A DNA stretch of 10,554 nucleotides from an uncultured Negativicutes bacterium (GTDB taxonomy: Bacteria > Bacillota > Negativicutes > Acidaminococcales > Acidaminococcaceae). The position numbers and the translations under genes were made by a program. The notes under the pieces were generated by a model. The model was given only the letters and a program-made list of their open reading frames with translations. It did not search any database and was not told the origin of the DNA. The stretch spans positions 1-10,554 of the forward strand of contig CALAZX010000239.1 in assembly GCA_937926555.1 (NCBI GenBank). The letters are read 5' to 3'. Below, one piece after another: positions 1 to 6,322 of the stretch; the first letter of the stretch is position 1, and the number at the start of each line of letters is the position of its first letter.

Positions 1-1155
1 GAACAGCATATCCTTGGCCAGCTGCTTGTCCAGGGCGGTGACCAGGATGAAATCCGCCTTCTTCATCAGCCGGGTCACGGCATAGGCCTTGTTGGCGCCG
101 ATGACGAACCGCTCACGCAGCTCCGCCTCGATGGCGTCCGGGGTCTTCAGCCGGCGGCAGGTGTCTTCCAGCACCTGGCTGCCGCTGCCCTCCTCGCATT
201 CCGCCAGCAGGATCACCACGCCGCCCTCACGGACAGCCAGGACCGCGTTGTCCATGGTCTTCTGCATCTGGTACACGTTGATGTCTTTCGGGTAGCCGCC
301 GCAGCTGGCGATGACCACGTCCGCCTTTTTCGGGATGGGCACGCCGTAGACGCTGTCCACAAACTTGCAGGCCTCCTGATGGGCCTTCACATAGTCGCCG
401 GCGAACATCCGCAGGAAGCGGTGCTCCGCGTCAAGCACGGCGTTGAAGAGGAAAACGCTGCGGTTCTTCGCCCACAGGGCCACGCCCTCCATCTGGTCCT
501 CGTAGACCGGGTTTCCCTCCGTCCGGCCCAGGCCGGCGTTGGGATCCAGCATGAAGCTGTGGTTGTGGCGCACCGTCTCCATGGCGGCGCAGCCCGGCAG
601 GACCGCCTTCCGTCCGCCGCCGTAGCCGCTGAAATAGTGGTGCACGATGGTGCCGGTGAGGATCACATGGTCACAGTGGTTCAGGTGCTTGTTGATGAGC
701 ACCGGAGTGAACCGCTCCGTGGTGCCGAAATACTCGAAATCCTCCGGCTTGCGGCTGTCGCTGTTCACCATGCGGATGCGGGATGCCACTTCCTCCCCCA
801 CGCCCTCCACCATCTCCTCATGGGTCATGAGGCGGTGGGTGCCAAGGGAGAAGACGATGAGCATGTTCTCGTCGGGGATGCCCAGCTTGTTCATCTCGTT
901 CACCAGCACCGGCATGAAGTCGAAGCTGTTGGCCACCCGGGTGGGGTCGTTGCAGATGAACGTCACCGTCTGGCCCGGCTTGATGATCTTGTCGATGGGC
1001 TCGCAGCCGATGGGATGGTAGATGGCGTCCAGCACGCCTTTCTCCACATCCTCCATCACCGGGGTCTCCGGCATGGTGATCTCCTTGATCACCCGGGATT
1101 CGTCCAGGGAGAAGCTTTTGGTTCCGTGTCCGTAATGGAATGTGTATTCGCGCAT
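1..1155 (-). CDS. larA: LarA-family nickel-dependent 2-hydroxyacid racemase (3' end cut by window edge)
   Basis: LarA-family enzymes racemise or epimerise 2-hydroxyacids such as lactate in the cytoplasm, using a nickel-pincer nucleotide bound to a lysine. The reading frame is open from the ATG at 1155 to position 1, giving 385 residues; family members are about 420-430 residues, so roughly the last 40 are missing. Visible family motifs are NDPTR (69-73), GTHR (105-108), the stretch TGTIVHH to GGGRKAVLPG (167-188) and HNH (197-199). These supply the expected Asp/Arg pair, the catalytic histidines at about 107 and 172/173, the pincer-binding lysine at 183 and a nickel-ligand histidine at 197 or 199. 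A GGAGG lies about 8 nt before the ATG. No larB, larC or larE cofactor genes are visible, so cofactor synthesis must be encoded elsewhere. The substrate is uncertain, since LarA homologues act on several hydroxyacids. The family call is firm; lactate specificity is not. Confidence 0.9.
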   Translation of the reverse strand, partial: MREYTFHYGHGTKSFSLDESRVIKEITMPETPVMEDVEKGVLDAIYHPIGCEPIDKIIKPGQTVTFICNDPTRVANSFDFMPVLVNEMNKLGIPDENMLIVFSLGTHRLMTHEEMVEGVGEEVASRIRMVNSDSRKPEDFEYFGTTERFTPVLINKHLNHCDHVILTGTIVHHYFSGYGGGRKAVLPGCAAMETVRHNHSFMLDPNAGLGRTEGNPVYEDQMEGVALWAKNRSVFLFNAVLDAEHRFLRMFAGDYVKAHQEACKFVDSVYGVPIPKKADVVIASCGGYPKDINVYQMQKTMDNAVLAVREGGVVILLAECEEGSGSQVLEDTCRRLKTPDAIEAELRERFVIGANKAYAVTRLMKKADFILVTALDKQLAKDMLF

Positions 1156-1279
1156 CAGAATTCCTCCTTCACCGTATGAAGCGGTATTTTCATGAATATG
1201 ATCAGAGGCAGAACCCTGCCCTTCATCTTGTAGTGCTCGCACCGGTTCCGGATCCGCTCCGGATTCAGCCTTATATTCT

Positions 1280-1309
1280 ATTATACCCTATTTTCTCCCT
1301 ATGATACAA
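1280..1309 (-). promoter_or_regulatory. Probable sigma-A promoter of the larA-like gene
   Basis: On the minus strand a perfect -10 box TATAAT (1280-1285) lies 18 bp downstream of TTGTAT (1304-1309), a weak -35 with three of six consensus bases. The predicted start near 1273 gives a leader of about 118 nt before the ATG at 1155. The leader holds small hairpins: GGCAG/CTGCC at 1207-1220, and CTTCA/TGAAG just upstream of the Shine-Dalgarno. I do not recognise a riboswitch class. The -35 element is also the U-tract of the permease terminator. Confidence 0.55.
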
Positions 1310-1341
1310 CAGCCCGCCCCGGCAGGCGGCCGGGACAGGCT
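1304..1341 (-). terminator. Rho-independent terminator of the permease gene
   Basis: On the minus strand a 13-bp stem (arms 1329-1341 and 1311-1323, with two G-U pairs) closes a 5-nt loop and is followed by GTTGTAT (1304-1310), a poor U-tract. It lies 110 nt past the permease stop codon, and no gene lies between. The long GC-rich stem supports termination, but the weak U-tract suggests some read-through into the larA-like gene. Confidence 0.6.
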
Positions 1342-1450
1342 GTTAGAGGCTTTCTTTCAAGTTGTGTTTTCCATGGGGCCGCCACATGAGGGAGGCCTGT
1401 CTCATGGTATCTGTGTCACTGCGTCCGTGCCCCGGGAAATACCCGCAGGC

Positions 1451-2377
1451 TCAGCTTGCTGTGGTATGGTTCACTTTCGGCGCGTGCTGCGTCTTCTGGA
1501 TGGAGAGCATCACCACGGTGGCGATGATGCAGGCCATGCCCAGGATATCCGGGGAAGCCAGGGTGGTGCCCAGGACAACCACCACGCAGAGGATGGAGCA
1601 CAGGGGCTCGAAGCAGCTCACCAGGGAGGCCTTGGTGGGTCCGATGATCTTCAGGCCCAGCAGGAACAGGGTGTAGGGGATGATGGTCCCGCCCAGGATG
1701 ATGTAGATCACCGCGCTGACAGAGGCTGCATCCCATGCGGTGTTGGAGCTGAAGCTCCGCATGAAGGGAACCAGCGCCAGACCGGACAGCAACTGCCCCC
1801 AGCCGATGATCAGGGTGGTGGAGTACTTCCGCAGGATGTTGGACGGGCATACCGTGTAGATGGCCAGTGCCACCGCGGAGAAGATGCCCATGCCCAGCGC
1901 CAGCGGGGACAGCACCAGCTCGTCGGGACGGCCGTGGGTGCTGATCAGGAATACGCCTGCCACCGCCAGGAAGATGCCGAAGATCTCTTTCCGCGCGGGA
2001 ATCTTTTTCCGGCGCACGGCTTCCCAGAGGATGACGAAAATCGGCGCCTCGTACTGGAGGATGGTGGCGGTGGCCGCATTGGCCAGGTTGATGGTGTAGT
2101 AGAACCCGTACTGCGCCCCCAGCAGACCCAGCAGGGAGAAGACCAGGAGCTCCTTCACGTCCGCCCTGTTCTTCCAGATACTGAGGATGTCCTCCTTGCC
2201 GTTATAGACCACATAGCCCAGGAACACCAGTCCGGCGATGACCTGGCGCACTGTGATGAGCCACATGGGGTCCGTATGGTAGTTCTGGAACAGGAACTGT
2301 CCGAACACGCCGCTGATGCCCCACATAGCGGCCGATGCGATTACGATTGCGATACCTTGTCTAGCAGATAAAATCAC
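1451..2377 (-). CDS. EamA/DMT-superfamily permease, 10 TM
   Basis: This is a membrane transporter of the drug/metabolite transporter superfamily, whose members move small metabolites or export amino acids and toxic compounds. From the GTG at 2377 it is 308 residues, the usual length for two tandem EamA repeats of five helices each. The first repeat spans about 8-146 and carries the stretch NAATATILQYEAPIF (100-114); the second spans about 158-294 and carries GPTKASLVSCFEP (246-258). These are the conserved helix regions near the end of each EamA domain. An in-frame ATG at 2398 and a far upstream start at 2575 exist, but the GTG is preferred because AAGGAGG lies 8 nt before it and the predicted promoter lies at 2426-2454, which excludes the 2575 start. 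It is a single-gene transcription unit between a good promoter and a terminator. The substrate cannot be told from sequence. Confidence 0.88.
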   Translation of the reverse strand: MILSARQGIAIVIASAAMWGISGVFGQFLFQNYHTDPMWLITVRQVIAGLVFLGYVVYNGKEDILSIWKNRADVKELLVFSLLGLLGAQYGFYYTINLANAATATILQYEAPIFVILWEAVRRKKIPARKEIFGIFLAVAGVFLISTHGRPDELVLSPLALGMGIFSAVALAIYTVCPSNILRKYSTTLIIGWGQLLSGLALVPFMRSFSSNTAWDAASVSAVIYIILGGTIIPYTLFLLGLKIIGPTKASLVSCFEPLCSILCVVVVLGTTLASPDILGMACIIATVVMLSIQKTQHAPKVNHTTAS

Positions 2378-2385
2378 TGCCTCCA

Positions 2386-2392
2386 CCTCCTT
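2386..2392 (-). promoter_or_regulatory. Ribosome binding site fixing the GTG start of the permease
   Basis: Minus-strand AAGGAGG ends 8 nt before the GTG at 2375-2377. The upstream in-frame ATG at 2396-2398 lies before this site and has no comparable site of its own, so the GTG is the likely start. Confidence 0.75.
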
Positions 2393-2415
2393 GCACATTT
2401 CCGTGGTTTCATAAA

Positions 2416-2430
2416 ATATTAGCCTAATAT
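2416..2430. promoter_or_regulatory. 15-bp palindrome, candidate operator at the permease promoter
   Basis: ATATTAG (2416-2422) and CTAATAT (2424-2430) are perfect inverted repeats around a single base. The palindrome overlaps the -10 box and the expected transcription start of the permease promoter, where a bound repressor would block initiation. The regulator is not in the window and I do not recognise the site. Confidence 0.45.
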
Positions 2431-2454
2431 AATCTAAAACCCCGGAAAAGTCAA
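2426..2454 (-). promoter_or_regulatory. Sigma-A-type promoter of the permease gene
   Basis: Minus-strand TTGACT (2449-2454) and TATATT (2426-2431) are separated by exactly 17 bp; each hexamer matches five of six consensus bases. Transcription would start near 2419, about 42 nt before the GTG start. Confidence 0.68.
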
Positions 2455-2733
2455 CAGCGGATACAAGCGATTTTCTTCCGGTCCTCCCCGCCCTCCCGGG
2501 AGGGTTCCGGGAAATTCCGGAAGCCGCTTTGTCCCTTGCTTTGAAGCCCTTTCCTTCACCCCCATCATATGCCATCCCGGCAGATAAATCGTCATTCTTT
2601 ATAGCTATTTTCGCCTTGTGGAAACCACCGTCATTTCGAAAATCATTCCAAAGGTGTAGTCACAAAGTTCCTTTTCTCCTCTTTTCTTTCCTTTTCCGGA
2701 ACTGCCGGCTGTTTCCGCGAGGCCGGACATCAG
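2455..2733. other. Intergenic region without a supported gene
   Basis: This lies between the permease promoter and the operon terminator. Reading frames on both strands lack a ribosome binding site and resemble no family I know. It contains a perfect 14-bp GC palindrome, CCCTCCCGGGAGGG (2491-2504), followed by repeats of TTCCGG, and a pyrimidine-rich run near 2670-2698. I see no convincing plus-strand promoter. It could carry a small RNA ending at the plus-strand terminator at 2737, but nothing direct supports that. Confidence 0.5.
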
Positions 2734-2764
2734 AAAAGCCGCTCCCGGAGGAGCGGCTTTTTTT
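2734..2764. terminator. Bidirectional intrinsic terminator at the end of the antiporter operon
   Basis: A perfect GC-rich stem (AGCCGCTCC at 2737-2745, GGAGCGGCT at 2750-2758) closes a 4-nt loop and is flanked by A and T runs. On the minus strand it follows the last operon gene by about 65 nt and is followed by four T residues. On the plus strand it has a stronger seven-T tract (2758-2764), although no plus-strand gene was found upstream. Confidence 0.8.
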
Positions 2765-2782
2765 CCGCATTTTTCCATGCGG
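2765..2782. terminator. Second hairpin next to the operon terminator
   Basis: CCGCAT (2765-2770) and ATGCGG (2777-2782) form a 6-bp stem with a 6-nt loop. Read on the minus strand it comes just after the last operon gene and is followed by seven A residues, so alone it is not a classic terminator in that direction. On the plus strand it is followed by TTTT. With the neighbouring stem it makes a tandem structure. Confidence 0.4.
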
Positions 2783-2827
2783 TTTTCTGTATTCTCTTAA
2801 TTGTTCTTTCCGTATCCCGCGGTTCCG

Positions 2828-4564
2828 CTACATCTTCGCCGTGAAGTAGAAGATGCAGACAAACAGCACCGTCAGCACGATCATGATGGTGTCCGCGATG
2901 GAGGTCCGGTAGTTATCCGGACTGTACCGTTTCTTGTTACGGAAGGGTTTTGCGTCCAGCAGCTTCATGGGGTTGTTGCAGACATCCATGAACTGTCCGG
3001 TGCCCACGCCCCAGGCATGGCCCAGGCTCTTGCAGAGGCCGAAGGACAGGTAGGTGCATCCCAGGAAGAATTTCTTCAGCGGACGGCGGTAGAGCCAGTC
3101 CGTATCCAGGGACAGCGCCGTATGGGGTTCCATATGGGGCAGGAACAGCAGGAAGGGGATCAGCGCCATGAAGGTCATCTGGAACATGTTCACCACGTGG
3201 CCCGTGGTATAGGGCACGAAGGTGACAGGCCCGAAGGGCAGGAACCGGTAGAGCAGGTCCGGGAAGCAGCCGATGGCGGTGCAGCAGAACGCGCCCAGCA
3301 CCATGGCCAGTTTCATGTTCACCGGAATCTCCCGCTTGGCCGGAGCCATATGCTTGTCAGGAGCCATGAAGATGAAGTACATCATCTTGAAGCAGATGGA
3401 GAGCAGGGTACCGATGCTGGCCAGTTCCAGGAGGACGGCCACCCAGATGAGGCCCGCCTCGCCGGCTCCCGCGATGGTCATCGTCTTGCTGACGAAGCCG
3501 TTGAACAGCGGGATGCCCGAGATGGAGAAAGCCCCCACCACGAAGCAGGTGAACACCAGGGGATACCGTTTCCCCATGCCGCCAAGCTCGTTGATCTTGC
3601 GCACGCCCGTGGCGAAGATGATGGCGTTGCAGCACATGAAGAGCAGGGATTTGAAAAGGATATCGCAGAAGGCATGGGCGGTGGCGCCGTTCATGGCCAT
3701 CACCGTGCCGATACCGGCACCGGCCACCATGTAGCCCACCTGGCTGACGATATGGTAGCTGAGCAGCTTCAGCATATCGTTCTCCATCACCGCGAACAAT
3801 GCGCCGTACAGCGCCATGAGGACGCCGGCGCCGATAAGCAGCTCCGTGCCGCCGAAGATGCGCAGCAGCGCGTAGACCGCCACTTTCGTGGTGAAAGAGC
3901 TGAGGAACACGCTGCCGGTGATGGTGGCGGAAGGATAAGCGTCCACCAGCCATGCGTGGAGCGGAACCACGGCGGCGTTGATGCAGACGCCGATGAGGAT
4001 CAGCCAGAAAGCCGCGTCATGGGGACCGTTGGTCAGGTTCTCGATGAGGTTCTGGCCCTGGTTCAGTTTCAGCAGCACGCCGAACAGGACGCAGTTGCCG
4101 CTGAGGGTATGCATCAGTATATAACGCAGGCCGGCTCCCCGGGATTCCTTCCTGGGGTCATTCCAGATCAGGAAGAGGGAGGTGCCCGCCATCAGTTCCC
4201 AGAAGAACAGGAACGTGATCCAGTCCTGTGCCAGCGCCACGCTGATGGAGGCGCCCACATACCACATGCTGCAGAAAGCCTCCAGCGGACTCCTGTTGTT
4301 GCAGGCGAAGATTCCGCCCAGCACCCCCATGGTGGAGCAGCTGCCGACGAAAATCCCGCTGAGGTTGTCCACGCACATGTAGTGGGATACCCAGTCCTGC
4401 AGGACCGGGAGGTTCTCCACGGTGCCCACCTTCAGGTTGAAGAGCGCGAACAGCGCCACGAAGGGACCGCAGGAGAGAATCATCTTACGCAGTTTGGGGG
4501 TTCCCATGGAGGCGAACAGCCCCACCAGGAAGAAGACAAAGCCGGGATGATTGAGCTCAAACAT
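2828..4564 (-). CDS. Third antiporter-like membrane subunit (NuoL/MrpD family)
   Basis: This is a proton-conducting transporter membrane subunit of the family shared by Mrp antiporters and complex I, with the many hydrophobic helices of that family. It is 578 residues from the ATG at 4564. Numbered from there, the TM5 glutamate is E123 (in FWELMAG), the TM8 lysine is K227 (in SSFTTKVAVYALLR), the HAF...K motif is at 297-305, and the TM12 lysine is K360 (in FNGFVSK). The TM7 lysine expected before AxxPLHxWL is replaced by asparagine (N196 in INAAVVPLHAWL; codon AAC). A C-terminal region with LDTDWLYRR (486-494) and a last helix near 557-575 extends beyond ordinary MrpD. Starts at 4576 and 4573 sit too close to the GGAG at 4577-4580; the 4564 ATG is 12 nt from it and overlaps the previous stop by 8 nt. 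It is the last operon gene. The family is certain; its ion and its assignment as MrpA- or MrpD-type are not. Confidence 0.88.
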   Translation of the reverse strand: MFELNHPGFVFFLVGLFASMGTPKLRKMILSCGPFVALFALFNLKVGTVENLPVLQDWVSHYMCVDNLSGIFVGSCSTMGVLGGIFACNNRSPLEAFCSMWYVGASISVALAQDWITFLFFWELMAGTSLFLIWNDPRKESRGAGLRYILMHTLSGNCVLFGVLLKLNQGQNLIENLTNGPHDAAFWLILIGVCINAAVVPLHAWLVDAYPSATITGSVFLSSFTTKVAVYALLRIFGGTELLIGAGVLMALYGALFAVMENDMLKLLSYHIVSQVGYMVAGAGIGTVMAMNGATAHAFCDILFKSLLFMCCNAIIFATGVRKINELGGMGKRYPLVFTCFVVGAFSISGIPLFNGFVSKTMTIAGAGEAGLIWVAVLLELASIGTLLSICFKMMYFIFMAPDKHMAPAKREIPVNMKLAMVLGAFCCTAIGCFPDLLYRFLPFGPVTFVPYTTGHVVNMFQMTFMALIPFLLFLPHMEPHTALSLDTDWLYRRPLKKFFLGCTYLSFGLCKSLGHAWGVGTGQFMDVCNNPMKLLDAKPFRNKKRYSPDNYRTSIADTIMIVLTVLFVCIFYFTAKM

Positions 4565-4817
4565 CTTCGTCATCATCTCCTTTCTGATAGTAATCTTCGT
4601 CCCGCTGCAGCAGCGGGGTCATCACGATTTTAGCCATGACGATGAGAATACCGCAGCCGATCAGGCCGAACATGGCCATGCCGAAGGGTTTCTCCAGGAA
4701 GTCATGGGGCGGCAGGTCATACACTCCGTAGTACTTGCCGATGAAGAAGAAGACCAGCGCGATGAGGAAACAGATAAGGATCAGTTTGTAACGTTTTTTC
4801 GTATCCATCAGGTCCAT
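4557..4817 (-). CDS. Small two-helix membrane protein of unknown function, probable accessory subunit
   Basis: I do not recognise this 86-residue protein. It has a short basic N-terminus, a hydrophobic helix at about 11-29, a short loop containing YDLPPHDF (33-40), a second helix at about 46-66 with a lysine inside it (K63), and a strongly charged tail with QRDEDYY (71-77) and an acidic end, GDDDEDV. It is placed between two antiporter-like genes: its ATG overlaps the previous stop (TAATG), and its stop overlaps the next gene. That position implies a small subunit or assembly factor of the complex. The start at 4817 is chosen because GGAGG lies 9 nt upstream; a start at 4835 would place the Shine-Dalgarno inside the gene. 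The coding call is good because spacing, overlaps and hydrophobic pattern agree; the function is inferred only from context. Confidence 0.8.
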   Translation of the reverse strand: MDLMDTKKRYKLILICFLIALVFFFIGKYYGVYDLPPHDFLEKPFGMAMFGLIGCGILIVMAKIVMTPLLQRDEDYYQKGDDDEDV

Positions 4818-6322
4818 TACCAGCCACCTCCCCATCCGCGGCAGATGCCGTCCGCCGCTATTGTAGCCAGCCGGTAGAAGTCAGGCGGGAACAGTTCGGG
4901 ATCGCAGCCCAGCACCACCGCCAGCAGGGCGGTGAAGCAGATCGGGATCAGCATGCAGTAGCTGATGCTGCCGTAATGGCGGGGATCCTCTTTCGGTTCC
5001 GGCTTGAAGAAGGCCATCCGCACCACAGGCATCAGATAGGCCATGGCCAGCAGGGCACTTGCCACCCAGACAGCCACGAACAGCGGCCGTCCGGCCTGGA
5101 GCGCGCCCAGAGCCAGGTTCCACTTACTGATGAAGCCGATGATGAATGGCATGCCGGCGATACCCATGGAGGCGATGGCGAAACATCCCATGGTCAGGGG
5201 CATCCGCCTGCCGATGCCGTTCATCTGGCTGATCTCCGTCAGATGCGTCCGCACGATGATGGTGCCGGCGCACATGAAGAGGGTGATCTTCATCAGCGCG
5301 TGGGCCACCAGGTGCATATAGGCGCCTTTGAAAGCCAGGGGCGTCAGCAGGGCGCCGCCCAGCACGATATAGCTCAGCTGACCGATAGTGGAGAAGGCCA
5401 GCCGCCGTTTCAGGTTGTCCTGTTTCAGGGCGATGAAGGAGCTCATGAGAATGGTCAGAGCCGCCGCCCAGGCAAGCCAGTCAGCGGTACCCAGCTGGTA
5501 CAGCAGCTTGGGGCCGAAGACGAAGCCGATGACACGCAGCACCGCGAAGGCGCCGGTCTTCACCACCGCCACCGCATGCAGCAGCGCGCTGACCGGAGTC
5601 GGCGCCACCATCGCTGCGGGAAGCCAGCCGTGAAGCGGCATGACAGCGGCTTTTACGCTGCCCGCCAGGATCATCAGGATGAAGAGGAGCTGCAGCACCC
5701 ATTTGGGGGCCATGCCCAGCTCCAGGAAGCCGCCGGCGGTGAAATCCATGGTACCGCTGATGCAGTACACGCCCACCACGCCGGCCAGGAAAAGCTGCCC
5801 GGACACAAGGGTGTAGGCCAGGTACTTGCGGCTGGCGTCCAGGGCCGCCGCGTTACGCTCATGCAGCACCAGCGGATAGCTGGCGATGGTGAGCATCTCG
5901 TAAAACACGAAGAAAGTCAGCAGATTGCCCGCCATGGCGATACCCATGGTGGCCGCCATACAGATGGCGAAAGCGGCGAAATAGCCGGTCTGCTCCGCCT
6001 CATGATGACAGCGCATGTAGCCGATGGAATAGAAGTTGATGGGAATCCAGAGCAGGGAGGCCAGGGCGGCGAAAATCATGCCCGCCGGGTCCACCCGCAT
6101 GGTCAGCCCGATGGTGTCCGTCAGCATGAACAGTGTGTACTCGTAGGTGATGCCGTCCATGACGCCCTTGGCCATGCTGGCCACGAAGCCGAACATCAGG
6201 AGGGACGCCACGGTGCTCCACATCTCACGGATATTGGGGTATTTGCGGCTGCAGGAAACCAGCAGCGCGGCCAGGAAGGCCACCCCTATCGCCAGGAAAG
6301 GTCTCGGATCGATCAATGTCAT
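4817..6322 (-). CDS. Second antiporter-like membrane subunit (NuoN/MrpD family)
   Basis: This is a 501-residue polytopic proton-conducting subunit, the usual length for the family. All expected ionisable positions are present: TM5 glutamate E142 (in FFVFYEML), TM7 lysine K224 (in GSVKAAVMPLHGWL), TM8 lysine K255 with PTPVSALLHAVAVVKTGAF (241-259), the HALMK motif (341-345) and TM12 lysine K400 (in IIGFISKW). The intact set suggests a working proton channel. The start is firm: an ATG with GGAGG 9 nt upstream, sharing ATGA with the stop of mrpD. The PTPVSALLHA motif makes it look like complex I NuoL/NuoN, but no complex I redox subunit is nearby, so membership of the Mrp-type complex is the better reading. 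The C-terminus ends in a Trp/Gly-rich stretch that encodes the next gene's Shine-Dalgarno. Confidence 0.92.
   Translation of the reverse strand: MTLIDPRPFLAIGVAFLAALLVSCSRKYPNIREMWSTVASLLMFGFVASMAKGVMDGITYEYTLFMLTDTIGLTMRVDPAGMIFAALASLLWIPINFYSIGYMRCHHEAEQTGYFAAFAICMAATMGIAMAGNLLTFFVFYEMLTIASYPLVLHERNAAALDASRKYLAYTLVSGQLFLAGVVGVYCISGTMDFTAGGFLELGMAPKWVLQLLFILMILAGSVKAAVMPLHGWLPAAMVAPTPVSALLHAVAVVKTGAFAVLRVIGFVFGPKLLYQLGTADWLAWAAALTILMSSFIALKQDNLKRRLAFSTIGQLSYIVLGGALLTPLAFKGAYMHLVAHALMKITLFMCAGTIIVRTHLTEISQMNGIGRRMPLTMGCFAIASMGIAGMPFIIGFISKWNLALGALQAGRPLFVAVWVASALLAMAYLMPVVRMAFFKPEPKEDPRHYGSISYCMLIPICFTALLAVVLGCDPELFPPDFYRLATIAADGICRGWGGGW
4827..4831 (-). promoter_or_regulatory. Ribosome binding site fixing the start of the 86-residue protein
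   Basis: Minus-strand GGAGG lies 9 nt upstream of the ATG at 4815-4817, inside the glycine/tryptophan-rich last codons of the preceding gene. The earlier ATG at 4835 starts upstream of this site and has no good site of its own. Confidence 0.65.

Noticed and set aside
379..1179. 266-codon open frame on the plus strand
   Set aside because: Antisense to the larA-like gene, whose conserved motifs lie on the minus strand.
1385..1406. CATGAG/CTCATG hairpin after the permease stop
   Set aside because: A 6-bp stem with a 10-nt loop and no U-tract; the stronger hairpin at 1311-1341 explains termination.
1301..2371. 356-codon open frame on the plus strand
   Set aside because: Antisense to the permease gene, starts inside its terminator region, and has a Gly/Gln/His-rich shadow composition.
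2491..2504. Perfect 14-bp palindrome CCCTCCCGGGAGGG
   Set aside because: It lies upstream of the permease promoter with no U-tract and no clear link to either gene. It is noted in the intergenic entry but not strong enough as a separate regulatory call.
2378..2575. Longer N-terminus for the permease from 2575
   Set aside because: The extra 66 residues are not membrane-like, would run across the predicted promoter and palindrome, and lack a ribosome binding site; the GTG at 2377 has an excellent one.
2801..4633. 610-codon open frame on the plus strand
   Set aside because: It is antisense to the third antiporter-like gene. Its translation is rich in His, Glu, Gln and Asp with no recognisable domain, the typical shadow of a GC-rich membrane protein gene. 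It has no ribosome binding site.
2828..6322. Complex I (NADH dehydrogenase) operon
   Set aside because: Two proteins resemble NuoN and NuoL, but no hydrophilic or quinone-site subunits occur, and the other genes are Mrp E, F, G, B, C and D types.
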